Assembly (NCBI GenBank): GCA_021234155.1
Contig: JAJEKV010000026.1
Span: forward strand, 556,001 to 620,000
DNA: 64,000 bases
Reading direction: 5' to 3'
Origin: Isoetes taiwanensis
Lineage: Eukaryota; Streptophyta; Lycopodiopsida; Isoetales; Isoetaceae
Of this stretch, positions 37,421 through 48,436 are shown in pieces. Both the position numbers and the translations under genes were made by a program. Position 1 is the first letter of the stretch. Each line of letters begins with the position of its first letter. Under the pieces are notes generated by a model that did not search any database, was not told the DNA's origin, and saw only the letters and a program-made list of their open reading frames with translations.

Positions 37421-38086
37421 TATCAACCCCGCTCCCGGCGGTAAGCTTGAAGGCTTTATTTGCCGAGAATCATGTTCTAGAGGGGTAAATGCATCGTATA
37501 TTATAATAATAACCAATGATGAGATCACCTTCGTGTTCTCTAGGACGTGGTGTATTGTTAATGTTAACATGACCACGAATTGCTTAAAAAGCATCTAGTA
37601 AATAGACTGCGTTCATTCCGGCTATACGGGGAACTGAACCATTCCTTATGCCACAATGAATTGCAAGCCGTAGACATGATAGGTTCCCTTCTAGATACTT
37701 TTTCTTTTATTTATAGGGCATGGTCCCTTCAACCACAATTTAATCATATTATTAACCTACGGGTATATATTGATGTGTGCAGGCCAGTGAACAGATCGTC
37801 ACCTGCCTGATGACCCAACTTTTCCCGTATTGGTTTTGTCTACATGTCTGATTTTTGTTGTCTGGATGTTTAAAATTGGACTTTGGTCCTACACTCTATT
37901 GATGATAAGTTTGGATAAGGCACCTTGGTGCTTGTACTTTGATCTTTTCAACTTCAAGGTATTACTGTCCGAAATACTATAATTTCAATGTATTAATGTT
38001 ATCTTCTTAACTCCATTTTCTAATTGAATACTTTATTTATATGTATTCGATTAGCTAACCCCAATGCTGAGGACAGCATTATTTTT

Positions 38087-38099
38087 AAGGAGGGGAGAA
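38087..38099 (+). promoter_or_regulatory. Polypurine tract of the large chromovirus
   Basis: AAGGAGGGGAGAA lies directly before the TGTGACG that starts the 3' LTR. It is the expected plus-strand primer. Confidence 0.85.
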
Positions 38100-39703
38100 T
38101 GTGACGTTCCACGTATTTATACGGTCTACGTCACGCATTCATACGGGACATGTACAAATACAAGCACGTCACCCCCCTAAAGGTACGCCACCATGGGGGT
38201 ACGGGAACTTAATTGTAACCATGGGGGTCACTCTTAAAAGGATTTAATACATTAAAGATAATAACTTAATGAGGCTAATTACTGTTTGGGAAGGCGCCAC
38301 CTGCCCCAATCGATTGGGCAGCATGGGGGTTGCCAAGTTAGGATGCCAACTTGACCCCTATCCCTGTAATTGACTCCTGAAGATCGACCAAGGAAGGCCA
38401 GGAGCTGTGCGCCATCATACACCAGCAGAGAGCCACCATACCGGTCGCCCCTCGTGGAATCAACAGACTGAATTCTCAACTCCTGTGAGATGGAGGCCCC
38501 ATGGAAACGAGTCCAGCCAGAATTCAGGTAGGTGGCTATGTGGATTCTAGATAACGCTTGATTGTGTCCGTTTCTCTGTTCTCTTTGTGATTCAATCATA
38601 GAAACTAACCCTTGATTGTACAAGCAAGTTCTCTTTATATTCAATTCTGGTTCTTACTCTGAAAGGATGGATTGTTAGTTCTTTGTTTAATCTGACTCAA
38701 AACGGGGGATTACGGGGGAGGGGTAGAGACCCTCCGAACCGTGTATTGTAGTTTGCTCCTAGATAGCTACTCAGAGTCCCATTAATTGCGGCCAGGTGCA
38801 CAAGAGCCCACCGGGTCCTAGATGCTATGGTCCGCTTAGCACCGCACAAGGAACACATGGTGGTGACATGAGGGGTGGGGTCTTGCACAGCATACAAGGC
38901 TCCCCGAGACTCCTACGGGTGGGCTAGGCCTCGATAGCCGGTCACGAGAGGGCGGGTATGGGTCTGACACTCCCTGGGTGTAGAGGTGTGATCCGTATGG
39001 AGCACCTTGCACTTTGAGTAGATTTAGGGTGAGTAAGTCGGGTACGGATGCGGGGGTCGCTGATGCGGCACGTATTCTCTAGCTCACCCATGGAACCACT
39101 GGTGATTCCGGAAGGGACGCTTCCCGACCTGCCTCATCGGACCCAAAGGTCATGAACACGGAGTAGGCTCAAAAGGGTGATCCCTTGAACCTGCGTCTCC
39201 GGGAAGGCTATAGCAAAGCCATAGCATGAATTGACCCATCCGCAAAGTGTGCAATGGGAGGGGCGGATGGAGTGGACAACCCTAGCCGATGTTCTATGCC
39301 GCCCCAACGCCATGCCAAGACTTCGGTCCGCTGATCTCTTGAGGCCGGCCCGTCGGTCAATCCTCACTGGAGTCCGAGGGGGGTAGAACCCGGGTTTTGG
39401 GTTTTTCTTAGGATTAGATGCATATTCTATGCCGTTGGTATTTTGGATGGATGCGCCACCCTTCGTGGTGGTTATTTATGTATATTCGTGCTGTGTGCTA
39501 ACCCTTGTATTCATGCTTCCGCGACGTAGGAGTCCCATTGAAGGCGTGGGCCGAATGACCCCTTCGTGTCCTTCTTCGGGCCTCATTCCATAGATGGCCC
39601 GAAACAGACGGAGGGCCCTGCTCATGGTGATATGATCGCCATGGGAGGGGAAAGTCCCCGTATGTATACGTCCGAGGGTCGTATATATTCTGGGAGCGTC
39701 ACA
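38100..39703 (+). repeat. Complete 3' LTR (1604 bp)
   Basis: It starts TGTGACGTTCC and ends GGGAGCGTCACA, so the 7-bp ends are perfect inverted repeats with TG...CA termini. The first ~500 bp have no counterpart at the left end of the element. CTACT follows immediately, matching the left flank. Confidence 0.92.
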
Positions 39704-40029
39704 CTACTGCCAAGGATGAAAGCAAGGTAATTGTCCCTTTAGGAAATACACGAAGGTAATCACTCCCCTAGAATGTCTCAACTTGCAAAGGAGATATGAT
39801 AGCTGGCACCAGAACCTTATGTACATTACAAGAAAAATGGAGCTCCTCAATGGAGAAGATCCACTTGGAATCATCTGCAACTCAAATTCAAGACCCTGAT
39901 CTGACCCCTAGCTAGCAAGCTCTGCCTGTAAATTCTGGGGCGATTGAAATTCATATTTCAGATTTCTAAATGCATTTTAAATGTCTGTTTTGGGTTCCGT
40001 TTTTTTGAACGATTTGTATCTCGCGGACT

Positions 40030-40390
40030 ATCAACTCAAAGCAAATGAGCAGGTTGGAAAAGATGCTACCGACATAAACTCAAAACAAATGAGCAGATTG
40101 GAAAAGATGCTGCCCCTCAAACACAAAACTTTGTGCTTACGCTTGAGAAGGTTAATGTTGTGGATCTTCTTAAATTGAGTAGGGAACTGAATAAGATAGA
40201 CAAGAAGCCATTTTCGATCTATCAAAATGCAAGGTGAGGGATCCAAATTTATATAAATTCTTCGCAACTGCATGCAGTATTGTGGAAAAGCCCGAGGGTT
40301 GGAGAACCGGCAACATCAATCATTATATTGTCACTTCTAAAGGCTGATTGCATTCAGATCTTGGATAAACTTATTGGTCAAGTACGTTGA
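40030..40390 (+). pseudogene. Unidentified coding-like remnant with 50-bp tandem repeat
   Basis: AACTCAAAGCAAATGAGCAG... recurs about 50 bp downstream with few changes (about 40032-40075 and 40079-40118). The frame then reads FVLTLEKVNVVDLLKLSREL and DKKPFSIYQNAR, and after a shift DPNLYKFFATACSIVEKP and GWRTGNINHYIV. It looks like decayed coding sequence, but I cannot name the family. Confidence 0.3.
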
Positions 40391-40559
40391 AGTAACTTGC
40401 ATTTTGTTTTTAGTATATTGCAGCCTTGTATGCATTGCTTTCTGAAATCATTCTAAATTTACTTGGCAAAGTGGTTGTGGATACCAATAGTGAACCACAA
40501 AAAAATTGAAAAGTAGTAGTGAGTAAGAACTATTTCAAAATAGTACGAAACCATGCAGG

Positions 40560-40760
40560 AGACCACTACATTTTAATTAGTTGTTTGTCTTAATGCTTGG
40601 ACGTGAAAAACATTTATGATTAAGTGTCTTAACCATTAAGGATATTGATGTGAAAAACATTTATGATTAATAATCTTAACCACTAGGCATGGACGTGAAC
40701 ATTTATGGTTGATAGTCTTAACCACTAGGCGTACGTGTCAAGAAACTATGCAGTCATAGA
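40560..40760 (+). repeat. Minisatellite-like repeats
   Basis: Three diverged units share ACATTTATGATTAA and CTTAACCACTAGGC with GACGTGAA in front, spaced roughly 60-70 bp. Non-coding. Confidence 0.6.
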
Positions 40761-41051
40761 ACAAATGTGTACATGTGTAATTAACAAAACTCGTGTTGTT
40801 TTTGTTCATTAACCAAAAGTGCTCTAGATCATAGAATTGTAGTGGTTTGTCATCCTATCATTGCGTGTATGATAAATGAAACTATCAGATCTTCAGTGGA
40901 AATTTTTATGCAGTAACTTAAGAAGCTTAACACTAGAAACCATTAGTGGTTTATCAGCTTTAACAAGTACACTTTGATCAGGAAGATCCCCATGCTTTCT
41001 ATGGATTGACCAAAATGCTTTAGACTAGAAGCCATTAGTGGACTACCCATC

Positions 41052-42042
41052 CGGTGCTTCGATCGGCTCCCGAAATTGAGTTCGGGAGCCAGCCGGGTTC
41101 GCCCAAGCGAACCCAGAAAATTCGCTTAAGCGAACCCACGGATTCGCCCAGGCGAACCCGTTATATTGACATGGCGCTGAGGTGGCGCTACCCACCGGGT
41201 TCGCTTAAGCGAACCCGAACCACGGTTAAGCCGTAAAACGTAAAATGATGGCACTAGGTTACAGGCTTGGCCGGATGGTTTAGAAGGGTTTCAATGGCTT
41301 TACTCAGGCGAGCGATCATCTGAGAGCCCTATCAAGTTAAAGCCCAGCACAACAAAATCGGATCTTCAGAAGCAGGCCAGGATCGGTTTCTGGAAGCATG
41401 GCCGGACAAGGCATGGAGGCCGAAATACAAAGCATTCCTTGTCGGATTTAGACGGCTCAAGAATGGCAAGCTCTGCACTAAAAGAAATTTAGAATGTCTA
41501 AAGCTGGCTTCGTATTCTATCTGGAACAACATAAAACCCAAATCCAGGTTGAGGCCGACAACAACAGAGCGGATTCCCATGCAACAGGCTTGGATTTTCA
41601 ATAGCTACCTATCTGGCCAGATTTCTATAGGATCAGATTTCTGCTCTGAGATAATTTCAAGGAAAAGCTCAGGTGGAGCAACAAACCCGGATTTATCCCA
41701 CAGAGTCGGCAGGCTGCGTTTCCCTGAGGCAGACCTAGATGCATACAGTTTGATGGCCGGATTGAGACAGCAAAACGGCTTTTCTAGGAGACTAGCTGGA
41801 GTTCTTACAGCTATATGGTCAGATCTAAATAGCAAGGGGCCGGAGAATAACCCAGCAGTTCACATGGCCCAGGCGAACCCTCCCGCTTAACCCCGGTTCG
41901 GGTTCGCTTGGGCGAACCCGGTGGGTAGCGCCACCTCAGCGTCACGTCAACATAACGGGTTCGCCTGGGCGAATCCGTGGGGTTCGCTTGGGCGAACCCG
42001 CTTGGCGGTTTGACCCAATTTCGGGAGCCAATAAAGTGGGCG
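41052..42042. mobile_element. Non-autonomous Mutator-like element with palindrome-rich inverted ends
   Basis: Both ends carry inverted repeats of about 160 bp: GGCTCCCGAAATTG, AACCCACGGATTCGCCCAGG and GGTGGCGCTACCCACCGGGT occur in the left arm, and the same order with few changes in the reverse complement of the right arm. Exact 9-bp copies of CTACCCATC flank the element (41043-41051 and 42043-42051), the duplication size of Mutator transposases. Each arm holds three or four palindromes of the type GGGTTCGCTTGGGCGAACCC. The interior (about 650 bp) has no transposase and no recognised gene. Confidence 0.8.
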
Positions 42043-42969
42043 CTACCCATCTTAATAAGTACTAGAATACATAAGAAACCATGCAGAATTCTTAATAGTT
42101 TTAGTCTAGTAACTTGAAATGATCTGGTTAATAGTTTTAGTCTAGTAACTTGAAATGATCTGGTTTATAATGATAACCATGGGTCTAATGCATTATAAAA
42201 CCATACGCATTTGAAACAAACAATTACATCTAAGTTTAATAAACACTATAGTGCGTTATAATACAATAACCTAAACACTTTGACTGTTTATTGCATATAA
42301 TACATTGTAAACAATATGCATTTACCATGCAAATTAGCCTTGCTAGTATATCACAATAACAAACCACCATATTAATAAATCACATAAATATGTCATTACA
42401 TTAAACCACATCCACGACTATCATATTATACCACATGGACAAACCCTACCCTTAAAACATCATAACATACCACATTCATTTACCAACTTATAGTACCACT
42501 TTGTCAAACACTATAAAGAAGCCATTTGCAATTACCATACCATAATACGGCCTTAATAAACCTTCTAAGAAAGCCAAGTAATTTAGCCACATATGGTTTT
42601 TAATGAAATTAACCCCCAAAGACGCATTGGTTTTACAGAATGCTTTTCTAATCATAACCATGGGTAAAACCAGTGTAGTGTTTTAATTCTGGGTGCCTTG
42701 TGAGTCAAGCTATGTAAAAAAAAAAAATTCTAAATTGGCGGGTCACTTTTTCCTTGAAATAGAACTAATATACTATTTCACCAACATTCACTAAAGGCAC
42801 GAATAATCAAACACGAAAAAACAGGGGTCTTGAAATTTCGGCCCCAAGTGCCTTGTTTTTTCAGATCGAAATTTGTAGTCGATTGCCTGTCGATATGCCC
42901 TGCCGTTGGAGCTACCTCACCTTCCCCTCAGAAGCGGCGCCACCGAAGAAAAACCCCCAGAAGACGCCA

Positions 42970-43104
42970 GAAAAAAATTATCAGGGTTTTTCGTCAGATA
43001 ATTTTCACCGACGAAAAAGTTCGCCGTGAAATTTCCTGGCTGCCGCCAAGAAATTTCATGGCGAAATTTTTCGTCGATGAAAATTATCTCTTCCATAATT
43101 TTTC
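42970..43104. mobile_element. Hairpin MITE-like repeat
   Basis: The left arm (about 42970-43036) contains ATAATTTTCACCGACGAAAA and GCCGTGAAATTTC. The right arm (about 43050-43104) contains GAAATTTCATGGCG and TTTTTCGTCGATGAAAATTA. The two are near-complementary over some 55 bp around a 13-bp spacer. Target duplication not resolved. Confidence 0.6.
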
Positions 43105-44310
43105 TTGTCCATCCTCATGTCATCATCAACACATAAGAAAAACGCATCTTATGGTGGCAATAGTAGAATATGTCTTAATATCTCATATATTGAAGTTTTA
43201 GTGTATGTGTTGTGACTCAAGCCCTACATTGGACGGTTTAGATCTCATCATTGAATCCGTGGGCTGAGAAGCCACGTCAAAAAAAGAAAAATTAGCAGTA
43301 GGGCAGGGTTGCGGCAAAGGTAAGGAGAGAAGAAAAAGTGGAAGGCATATACAAGGAAAACGAAATTGGCGGCAGTTCATGGAGGGTTGTCACCCAGTTG
43401 TCGATATGCAAGAATAAACGAAGTGTTGTTTCCTTGTCAATTTCTATTAAATTACTCGAAATGGTATCTAGCGTTACTGGGCAATGTTTGGGCAACAAAT
43501 ATGGATACACTTGAATTAACATTAAGAATGTCGTTGTTGCCTCTAATAATTGGTTATCCACAACTATATTATATTTAGGAATGTTGTTGATGCCTCTATT
43601 AATTGGTTGTCTACACATCAAGCTCAAATCTCTTATCACTCGAATAGCTTTTGAATATTGTTGATTGGCTATGGCTCATGAATTTTCTATATGGGCCGCA
43701 TTGTTTTGCCAACTGCAACAATTACGAACGTGACATGGAAAGACATCCATGGGAAAACTACATTTGTTTCAAACATTTAAATCTCTAAATATAAGTTAGA
43801 GTGCCCTCACACCGATGGGAAAACTGCATTGGACACAAATGTTTAATATCTCCAACTATAAATTAGAGTGCAAATCTGAACCTTGAGTTGCAATTTATTT
43901 GATCAAAAGTCATAAGGTTTCAAAAGCATAAGTGAGCATTAAAATTACAAAGAACAGTTGATAGATAGAATCAAGCACTTTACATGCCATTTGAAGAGGT
44001 TAAAATTCTGTAGTAACTTAATTGCAAACTTGTGGAATCATGTAGGAAATTTCTCAATTGCAAACATATTGACTACTCAGGCTCTGTTTGATCGAATTCA
44101 AGACCTCATCCTGCATAATTTGAGTGGAATATATAAAATAAAATTCTATAAATTTTTGTAACCTTGGAAATGGTAGATGTACCCCCGACATTGAATTTTA
44201 TAGCATAAGCATTTTCATACCTACGTATATCTATGTGTGTGATGTTGTGTTTCATATTGGTGTTGAACATCCAACAATGGTGCTACTTCAAAACAAAAAT
44301 ATGCTATTGT

Positions 44311-44432
44311 ATAGGGGAATGGAGGTTGGGACTCCATTTCCGGTTTTGCAGGTGGGGTCCCGCGACTGGCGTTAGCCGGGAGCGGGTCACCTGCAAAACC
44401 GGGAATGGAGGACCAACCTCCATTCCCCTACA
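44311..44432. repeat. Imperfect palindrome with about 45-bp arms
   Basis: Left: AGGGGAATGGAGGTTGG ... CGGTTTTGCAGGTGGGGTCC. Right: GGGTCACCTGCAAAACCGGG ... CCAACCTCCATTCCCCTA. The arms are reverse complements with short interruptions around a ~30-bp spacer. It resembles a small foldback element. Confidence 0.7.
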
Positions 44433-44439
44433 AAATAGA

Positions 44440-44840
44440 AATAGTGGAGGCAAAAACAGAGGTCGGATCTTGGTAGAAAAAGAGTTTTAGAAGCTGCATC
44501 TGGCGAAAATAGAGGCCGAATCTTAGCAAGAACAGATCTGGTAAAAATAGAGCTCGGATTGGCAAAAACAGAGCTCGGATTGGCAAAAACAGAGTTTTAA
44601 AGGTTGAATTTGGCAGAGCTTTACCTGTAAAGAAAGATTAATCTTGCGATTTACCTGTAAAGAACGATTAACCCTGCGATTTACCTGTAAATCTAAGCCC
44701 TGCATGAAGCACTGGCGGCGTGAAGCACTGTAATCTAAGCCCTGTAATCTAAGCTTGAAGAATCGTGTAATCTAAGCTTGAAGGATCGTGAAGAATCGCA
44801 GAGCTTGAAGAATCGTGAAGAACTGGCGGCGGAAGATCTG
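44440..44840 (+). repeat. Minisatellite region with three unit types
   Basis: Successive short tandem units: GAGCTCGGATTGGCAAAAAC (about 44545-44600), GATTTACCTGTAAAGAA (about 44620-44690) and TAATCTAAGCTTGAAGAATC (about 44740-44820). Copies are imperfect and no stable frame crosses them. Confidence 0.65.
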
Positions 44841-46043
44841 AAGAACCCTAACCTAACCTGTGCCGCCGGTCGCACGGAATGAACGAACCCTATTTCCATT
44901 CCGCAATATTGGCTAATGCCACGTGTCGCTATATGAATGGTCGCCAGGGAATAAAGACGACCTTATTTCTATTTTGTTAACATATTTTCCAAGTGAAATC
45001 ACTCGTTCTTGCATCTTTTAATTTGATGATGACTGATAATTTAAGGAGCAATGTGGCATATATGTATTATAAATTGGACATGTGAACCTCATCATAATAA
45101 TACAATAAAATAAGATACTAATACATAGAAATAGCGATAATTTCAAATTTCCATTTCTTGCTAGTAAAACTTTATTTGGTAGAATAAGGGCCTTTAGATC
45201 CAAATCACCTCGGCCGTAATTAAACATTAAACAGGTCTCCAATAGAACATTGCACACCTCCTTCATCCCAAGGTACATATAATGGACAAGGCAATTTCTA
45301 AAAGTTGGATTATAGAGGGGAATTCAATATTGATTACTTTGCTGGTGTGCAAGGATGATAAATCACTTCTTGTTGTATTTGGCCAGAGCTATGCTTTGTA
45401 TGATGCAAGTTTGAGTCAAAATGAAGCTTCTGCATGGCAAGTAGAGCTCTTTGATATGATTTTCTTGCAGGCCCTATGGCAACCTCTGCTGCCAAACAAA
45501 CAGCGCCCAATCATGAAAAGGAGTTTTAGCATGCAAACAATCTATAACTTAACAAAGCACATTAAATACCTTTGTTAAACCAATTTTTATTATGAGTTCG
45601 CAAACAAAGAGAATATAAAAAGATAACATTTGGCTAAACAAAATGATAAACAATAGAATAGAATAGAATAGAATAACTATACCTAATGCAAAAGACAACA
45701 TTCTAGATAAGATTCATACGGGGTTTGAACCCCTGTCATAAAAAGCAGCACCATAATATGTCAATTAGAAATACAAAAGCAAATGCAAGGTATAAAAAAG
45801 AATCCATCCTCTGCAGAAAGAAAAGCAAGGCCAAGACCTCTCCAACTAAACAGGGTACCAGGACCCAGTAGGAGGATGCACATGGCAAGATAGGCCAATA
45901 AAACAATTCAATGAAAAATCTGCTTCAATGGAAAATCTTATCGTAGTCATTAATCTCACATCTATAAACCTCCCTAGGTATGTCTATTGCAAAACGATCA
46001 TCTGACTGGTTTGCTATAAGATTACTCGCAATGTATAGCTTAC

Positions 46044-46190
46044 CCTTAAAAAATCCTCTCTTGAACACAATATACATGCAATAATGACGATTGTTGTAAG
46101 AACAATGGTCGTGTGGCTCACAAAAAAATTGGACCAAAGACATGCTAGGAATTTTATAGATCTCAAAGGAGTAGCATCCACTTTCATCCA
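46044..46190 (-). pseudogene. Possible C-terminal exon of tRNA pseudouridine synthase
   Basis: The minus frame reads IPSMSLVQFFCEPHDHCSYN, which resembles the VP.AP.LGLFL.E..F.SYN stretch at the end of TruA/PUS1 proteins. A GTAAGC donor follows AAGAGAGGATTTTTTAAGG at 46044. It lies downstream of the clear pseudouridine synthase exon on the same strand, which supports the link. The match is partial and the acceptor unclear. Confidence 0.4.
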
Positions 46191-46523
46191 TCTAAAACTG
46201 CATTTCATTTTGGCTTCCAAAGACTTGAAAATGGTATAACCTGTATGCAGGTCCATTATGATCATACATTTAAAATTTTAACAGATAATTGCATATCTCC
46301 ATGTCGTATTCTGTGTAAGCTTGCATTGTTGCTGTTGTCAGAGGTCTCCAAAGATTTCCCATGGATGAATATGAACCAATAATGGCAAATTAAGCGAGGA
46401 AAAGTAATTCTTTGCCCATTAGAATGCCTGCTGATCAACTAAAGCAAAACAAACACAAAGCTTCTACTGCAAATTACAGGAAATCCAAAATATTATCAAT
46501 AGTTTGAAATTGGAGATAATTAC

Positions 46524-46643
46524 CATTTAGAGCCATTTTTATGAGAGCAGCAGCAGTGGGATCCCTCGTTATAGCAACAACCAGACCTATCATTTTACGA
46601 ATTTGATATAGCATAAAGCTTCGCCTTGCACAAAATCCATATG
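46524..46643 (-). pseudogene. Exon of TruA/PUS1-family tRNA pseudouridine synthase
   Basis: On the minus strand, an acceptor (TTACTATTCAG) and donor (AATG|GTAATT) bracket 120 bp with one open frame of 39 codons: YGFCARRSFMLYQIRKMIGL, then VVAITRDPTAAALIKMALN. The SFMLxQIRKMIGL block is the signature of eukaryotic PUS1-like pseudouridine synthases, which convert U to pseudouridine in tRNA. No N-terminal catalytic exon was found upstream before the chromovirus at 47449, so the gene may be broken, may have long introns, or may extend beyond the insertion. Confidence 0.75.
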
Positions 46644-47413
46644 CTGAATAGTAAATACATCACTAATTTGAAATAAGGTAATGGTTCTTAGAGCACTTGG
46701 ATCTATAGCATTAACATGGAGTGCAAAGTTATGGAAATTATACGTCCCAATATATCACTTAGGATCTCATTCAAGCAGGAGTATTCTTGGTTTCCACCCT
46801 CGAGCCGATGCCGCATCTGTGGTAGGGCAAAGCCTTTTGGGGCGCGTGTCGGAGATATAATTCAAGATCGGTCGATAAATGGTAGTCCCTAGAAAACTTC
46901 CCCTAAGCTTGATTTCGTCTTCTAAAAGCTTATGACCAAGTATGAATGTGCTTGACTCACACCAGCTCCTAGAGCTGATGGGTGGCAAGAAGTAAAATCA
47001 TATCTACTCCACTCCGACTAATGTTATTTTTTTTTTGTTTCCACACTTGTAAATGCTATTTTCATGTTGTCAAAAGCTTTTCGTTAGTTTCTTTAGATAT
47101 GGAAGATAGCTCAAGGCATTTAGTTAATGATAGTTCATCAACTGGATAGATAGGATTTTGATGCAAGCCTTCATCATCACCTTCACTTTTCTCCTCTATA
47201 GAAACTTGATTCTTCTTCTTCTCTCTGGTGAATTTCATACGTGTTTTCCACTAAAATCGTCACTTGCTCTCTTTTAACTAAGCAAAGGGATCTCGTTAGG
47301 AAGGTGGGAATTCGTCTTGTTCATGAAAAATGGAATGCCGATGTTAAATTTTCCAGACACAACCTAAGCAACTATCCTTTGTCTGTCCTTCCAACTGAAA
47401 CAATGCAACTCAG

Positions 47414-47448
47414 GTTGCACGGAAAGGAAGAACAATTGGAGGAAGAAA
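47414..47448 (+). pseudogene. Left half of a possible exon split by the 47-52 kb chromovirus
   Basis: An acceptor-like AACTCAG ends at 47413. The frame LHGKEEQLEEE runs into the insertion point and resumes after it at 52314. Joined in the empty site, the two halves give a charged coiled-coil-like stretch. I do not know the gene. Confidence 0.3.
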
Positions 47449-47633
47449 TGCAATGGACATGGGACGTGGACGTCCATAGAGGGGTTGCATGCATCCCTAG
47501 AGGGGTTGCATGCATCCAAAGAGGGTTTGCTAGCTATAAAGAGGCTCGGGGGAGAGCTCATTGGGCATTCAGTATCTGTGCTGAGCTCGTGGTTGGGTGG
47601 CGAGTATAGCTAGCACGTCATTTGTGCGTTTCA
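47449..47633 (+). repeat. 5' LTR of the short-LTR chromovirus
   Basis: It begins TGCAATGGACATGGGACGTG and ends TTTGTGCGTTTCA. Internal direct repeats of GGGGTTGCATGCATCC lie near its start. The stretch GAGCTCGTGGTTGGGT near 47583 is absent from the 3' LTR. Confidence 0.95.
47535..47541 (+). promoter_or_regulatory. TATA box in the 5' LTR
   Basis: TATAAAG within GCTAGCTATAAAGAGG, about 95 bp before the end of the LTR. It is conserved in the 3' LTR and is the likely promoter of the element RNA. Confidence 0.6.
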
Positions 47634-47634
47634 G

Positions 47635-47646
47635 TGGTATCAGAGC
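47635..47646 (+). promoter_or_regulatory. Primer-binding site (initiator tRNA-Met)
   Basis: TGGTATCAGAGC starts one base after the LTR end and is the perfect complement of the 3' end of plant initiator tRNA-Met. Confidence 0.92.
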
Positions 47647-47657
47647 TTCAAGTTGTG

Positions 47658-48435
47658 ATGGACCAATCCGCTGAGGAAGTGGATCGGATAATGGAGTTAG
47701 AGACCGACAATGCGATTTTGAGCGAAAAGTTGGAAGCTGCTTTAGCTCGCATACAGGAGCTTCAGGACATGGACTCGCTTCGGGCCGAAGTTCGGCAGTT
47801 GAAGCTGTCACATGATGCAGGACATCCATGTGTCAGTGGTATTAAGACGGGCACAAATGTGAAAATTGAGTTCAAACCTTATTTGGCAGCCACGGATGAT
47901 GCGGAGGAACTCTTTGCATGGTCGCGGGATCTGAACTCATATTTCGCCAAGACCAAAGATGATGATGACACTCAGCTTTATTTTGTTGAACGTCATTTAG
48001 GAGGGGTCGCTAAGGATTGGTGGCTTGATCTACTCAAGCACCAACCTAAGGAAACTCCGATCACAACATTTGCAGAGTTTGAGACACTCATTAAGGAAAG
48101 GTTTCTGGGTCATCATTGGGAGCGGGATTTGCTCGCAGAATGGAACCAGTTGACCCAGCAAGACAAGGAGTCCGTTCGTGATTTTTCGGCAAGAGTCTTG
48201 AAGAAAGGTCTCCAGCTTGGCAAGAATGATGCAGAGAAATCTGAGCGGTTGATGGACAGTGTCCATCGTTGGATTCGAGCCAAGTTGGATCTTCAAGCTG
48301 CAAACCTTTCTTTTGGGGCCCTCTGCAAACTAGCAGAAAAAGTTGAAGAGGAGGGTCTTTCATTAACGCAGGCCATCAATGCACAAAGGGGGTTTAAACC
48401 TATGTCATATGATTCCCAGGCAGGTTCGTTAAACC
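47658..48435 (+). pseudogene. Gag of the short-LTR chromovirus
   Basis: The frame starts MDQSAEEVDRIMELE, with a heptad-like coiled coil over the first ~55 residues. The retrotransposon gag domain follows (LYFVERHLGGVAKDWWLDLL, then EFETLIKERFLGHHWERDL). I chose the ATG at 47658, 12 bp after the primer site, because the upstream in-frame ATG at 47622 lies inside the LTR. A frameshift near 48425 separates it from the zinc-knuckle frame. Confidence 0.88.
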
Positions 48436-48436
48436 C

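Larger units (their letters stand above)
26025..39703 (+). mobile_element. Ty3/gypsy chromovirus with inverted partial LTR at its left end
   Basis: The element comprises an inverted partial LTR (26025-27136), a partial direct 5' LTR (27131-28190), a primer-binding site, an internal region, a polypurine tract (38087-38099) and a full 3' LTR (38100-39703). CTACT flanks both outer ends (26020-26024 and 39704-39708), the 5-bp duplication typical of Ty3 integrase. Internal order is an unknown coding block, gag with a CCHC knuckle, protease, RT, RNase H, integrase and chromodomain, as in chromoviruses. Many frameshifts mean the element is not autonomous. The inverted left end is abnormal for any LTR element. 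Confidence 0.85.

Noticed and set aside
45715-45760. GGGGTTTGAACCCC resembling a tRNA T-arm
   Set aside because: No acceptor stem, D-arm or anticodon arm could be fitted around it, so no tRNA is called.
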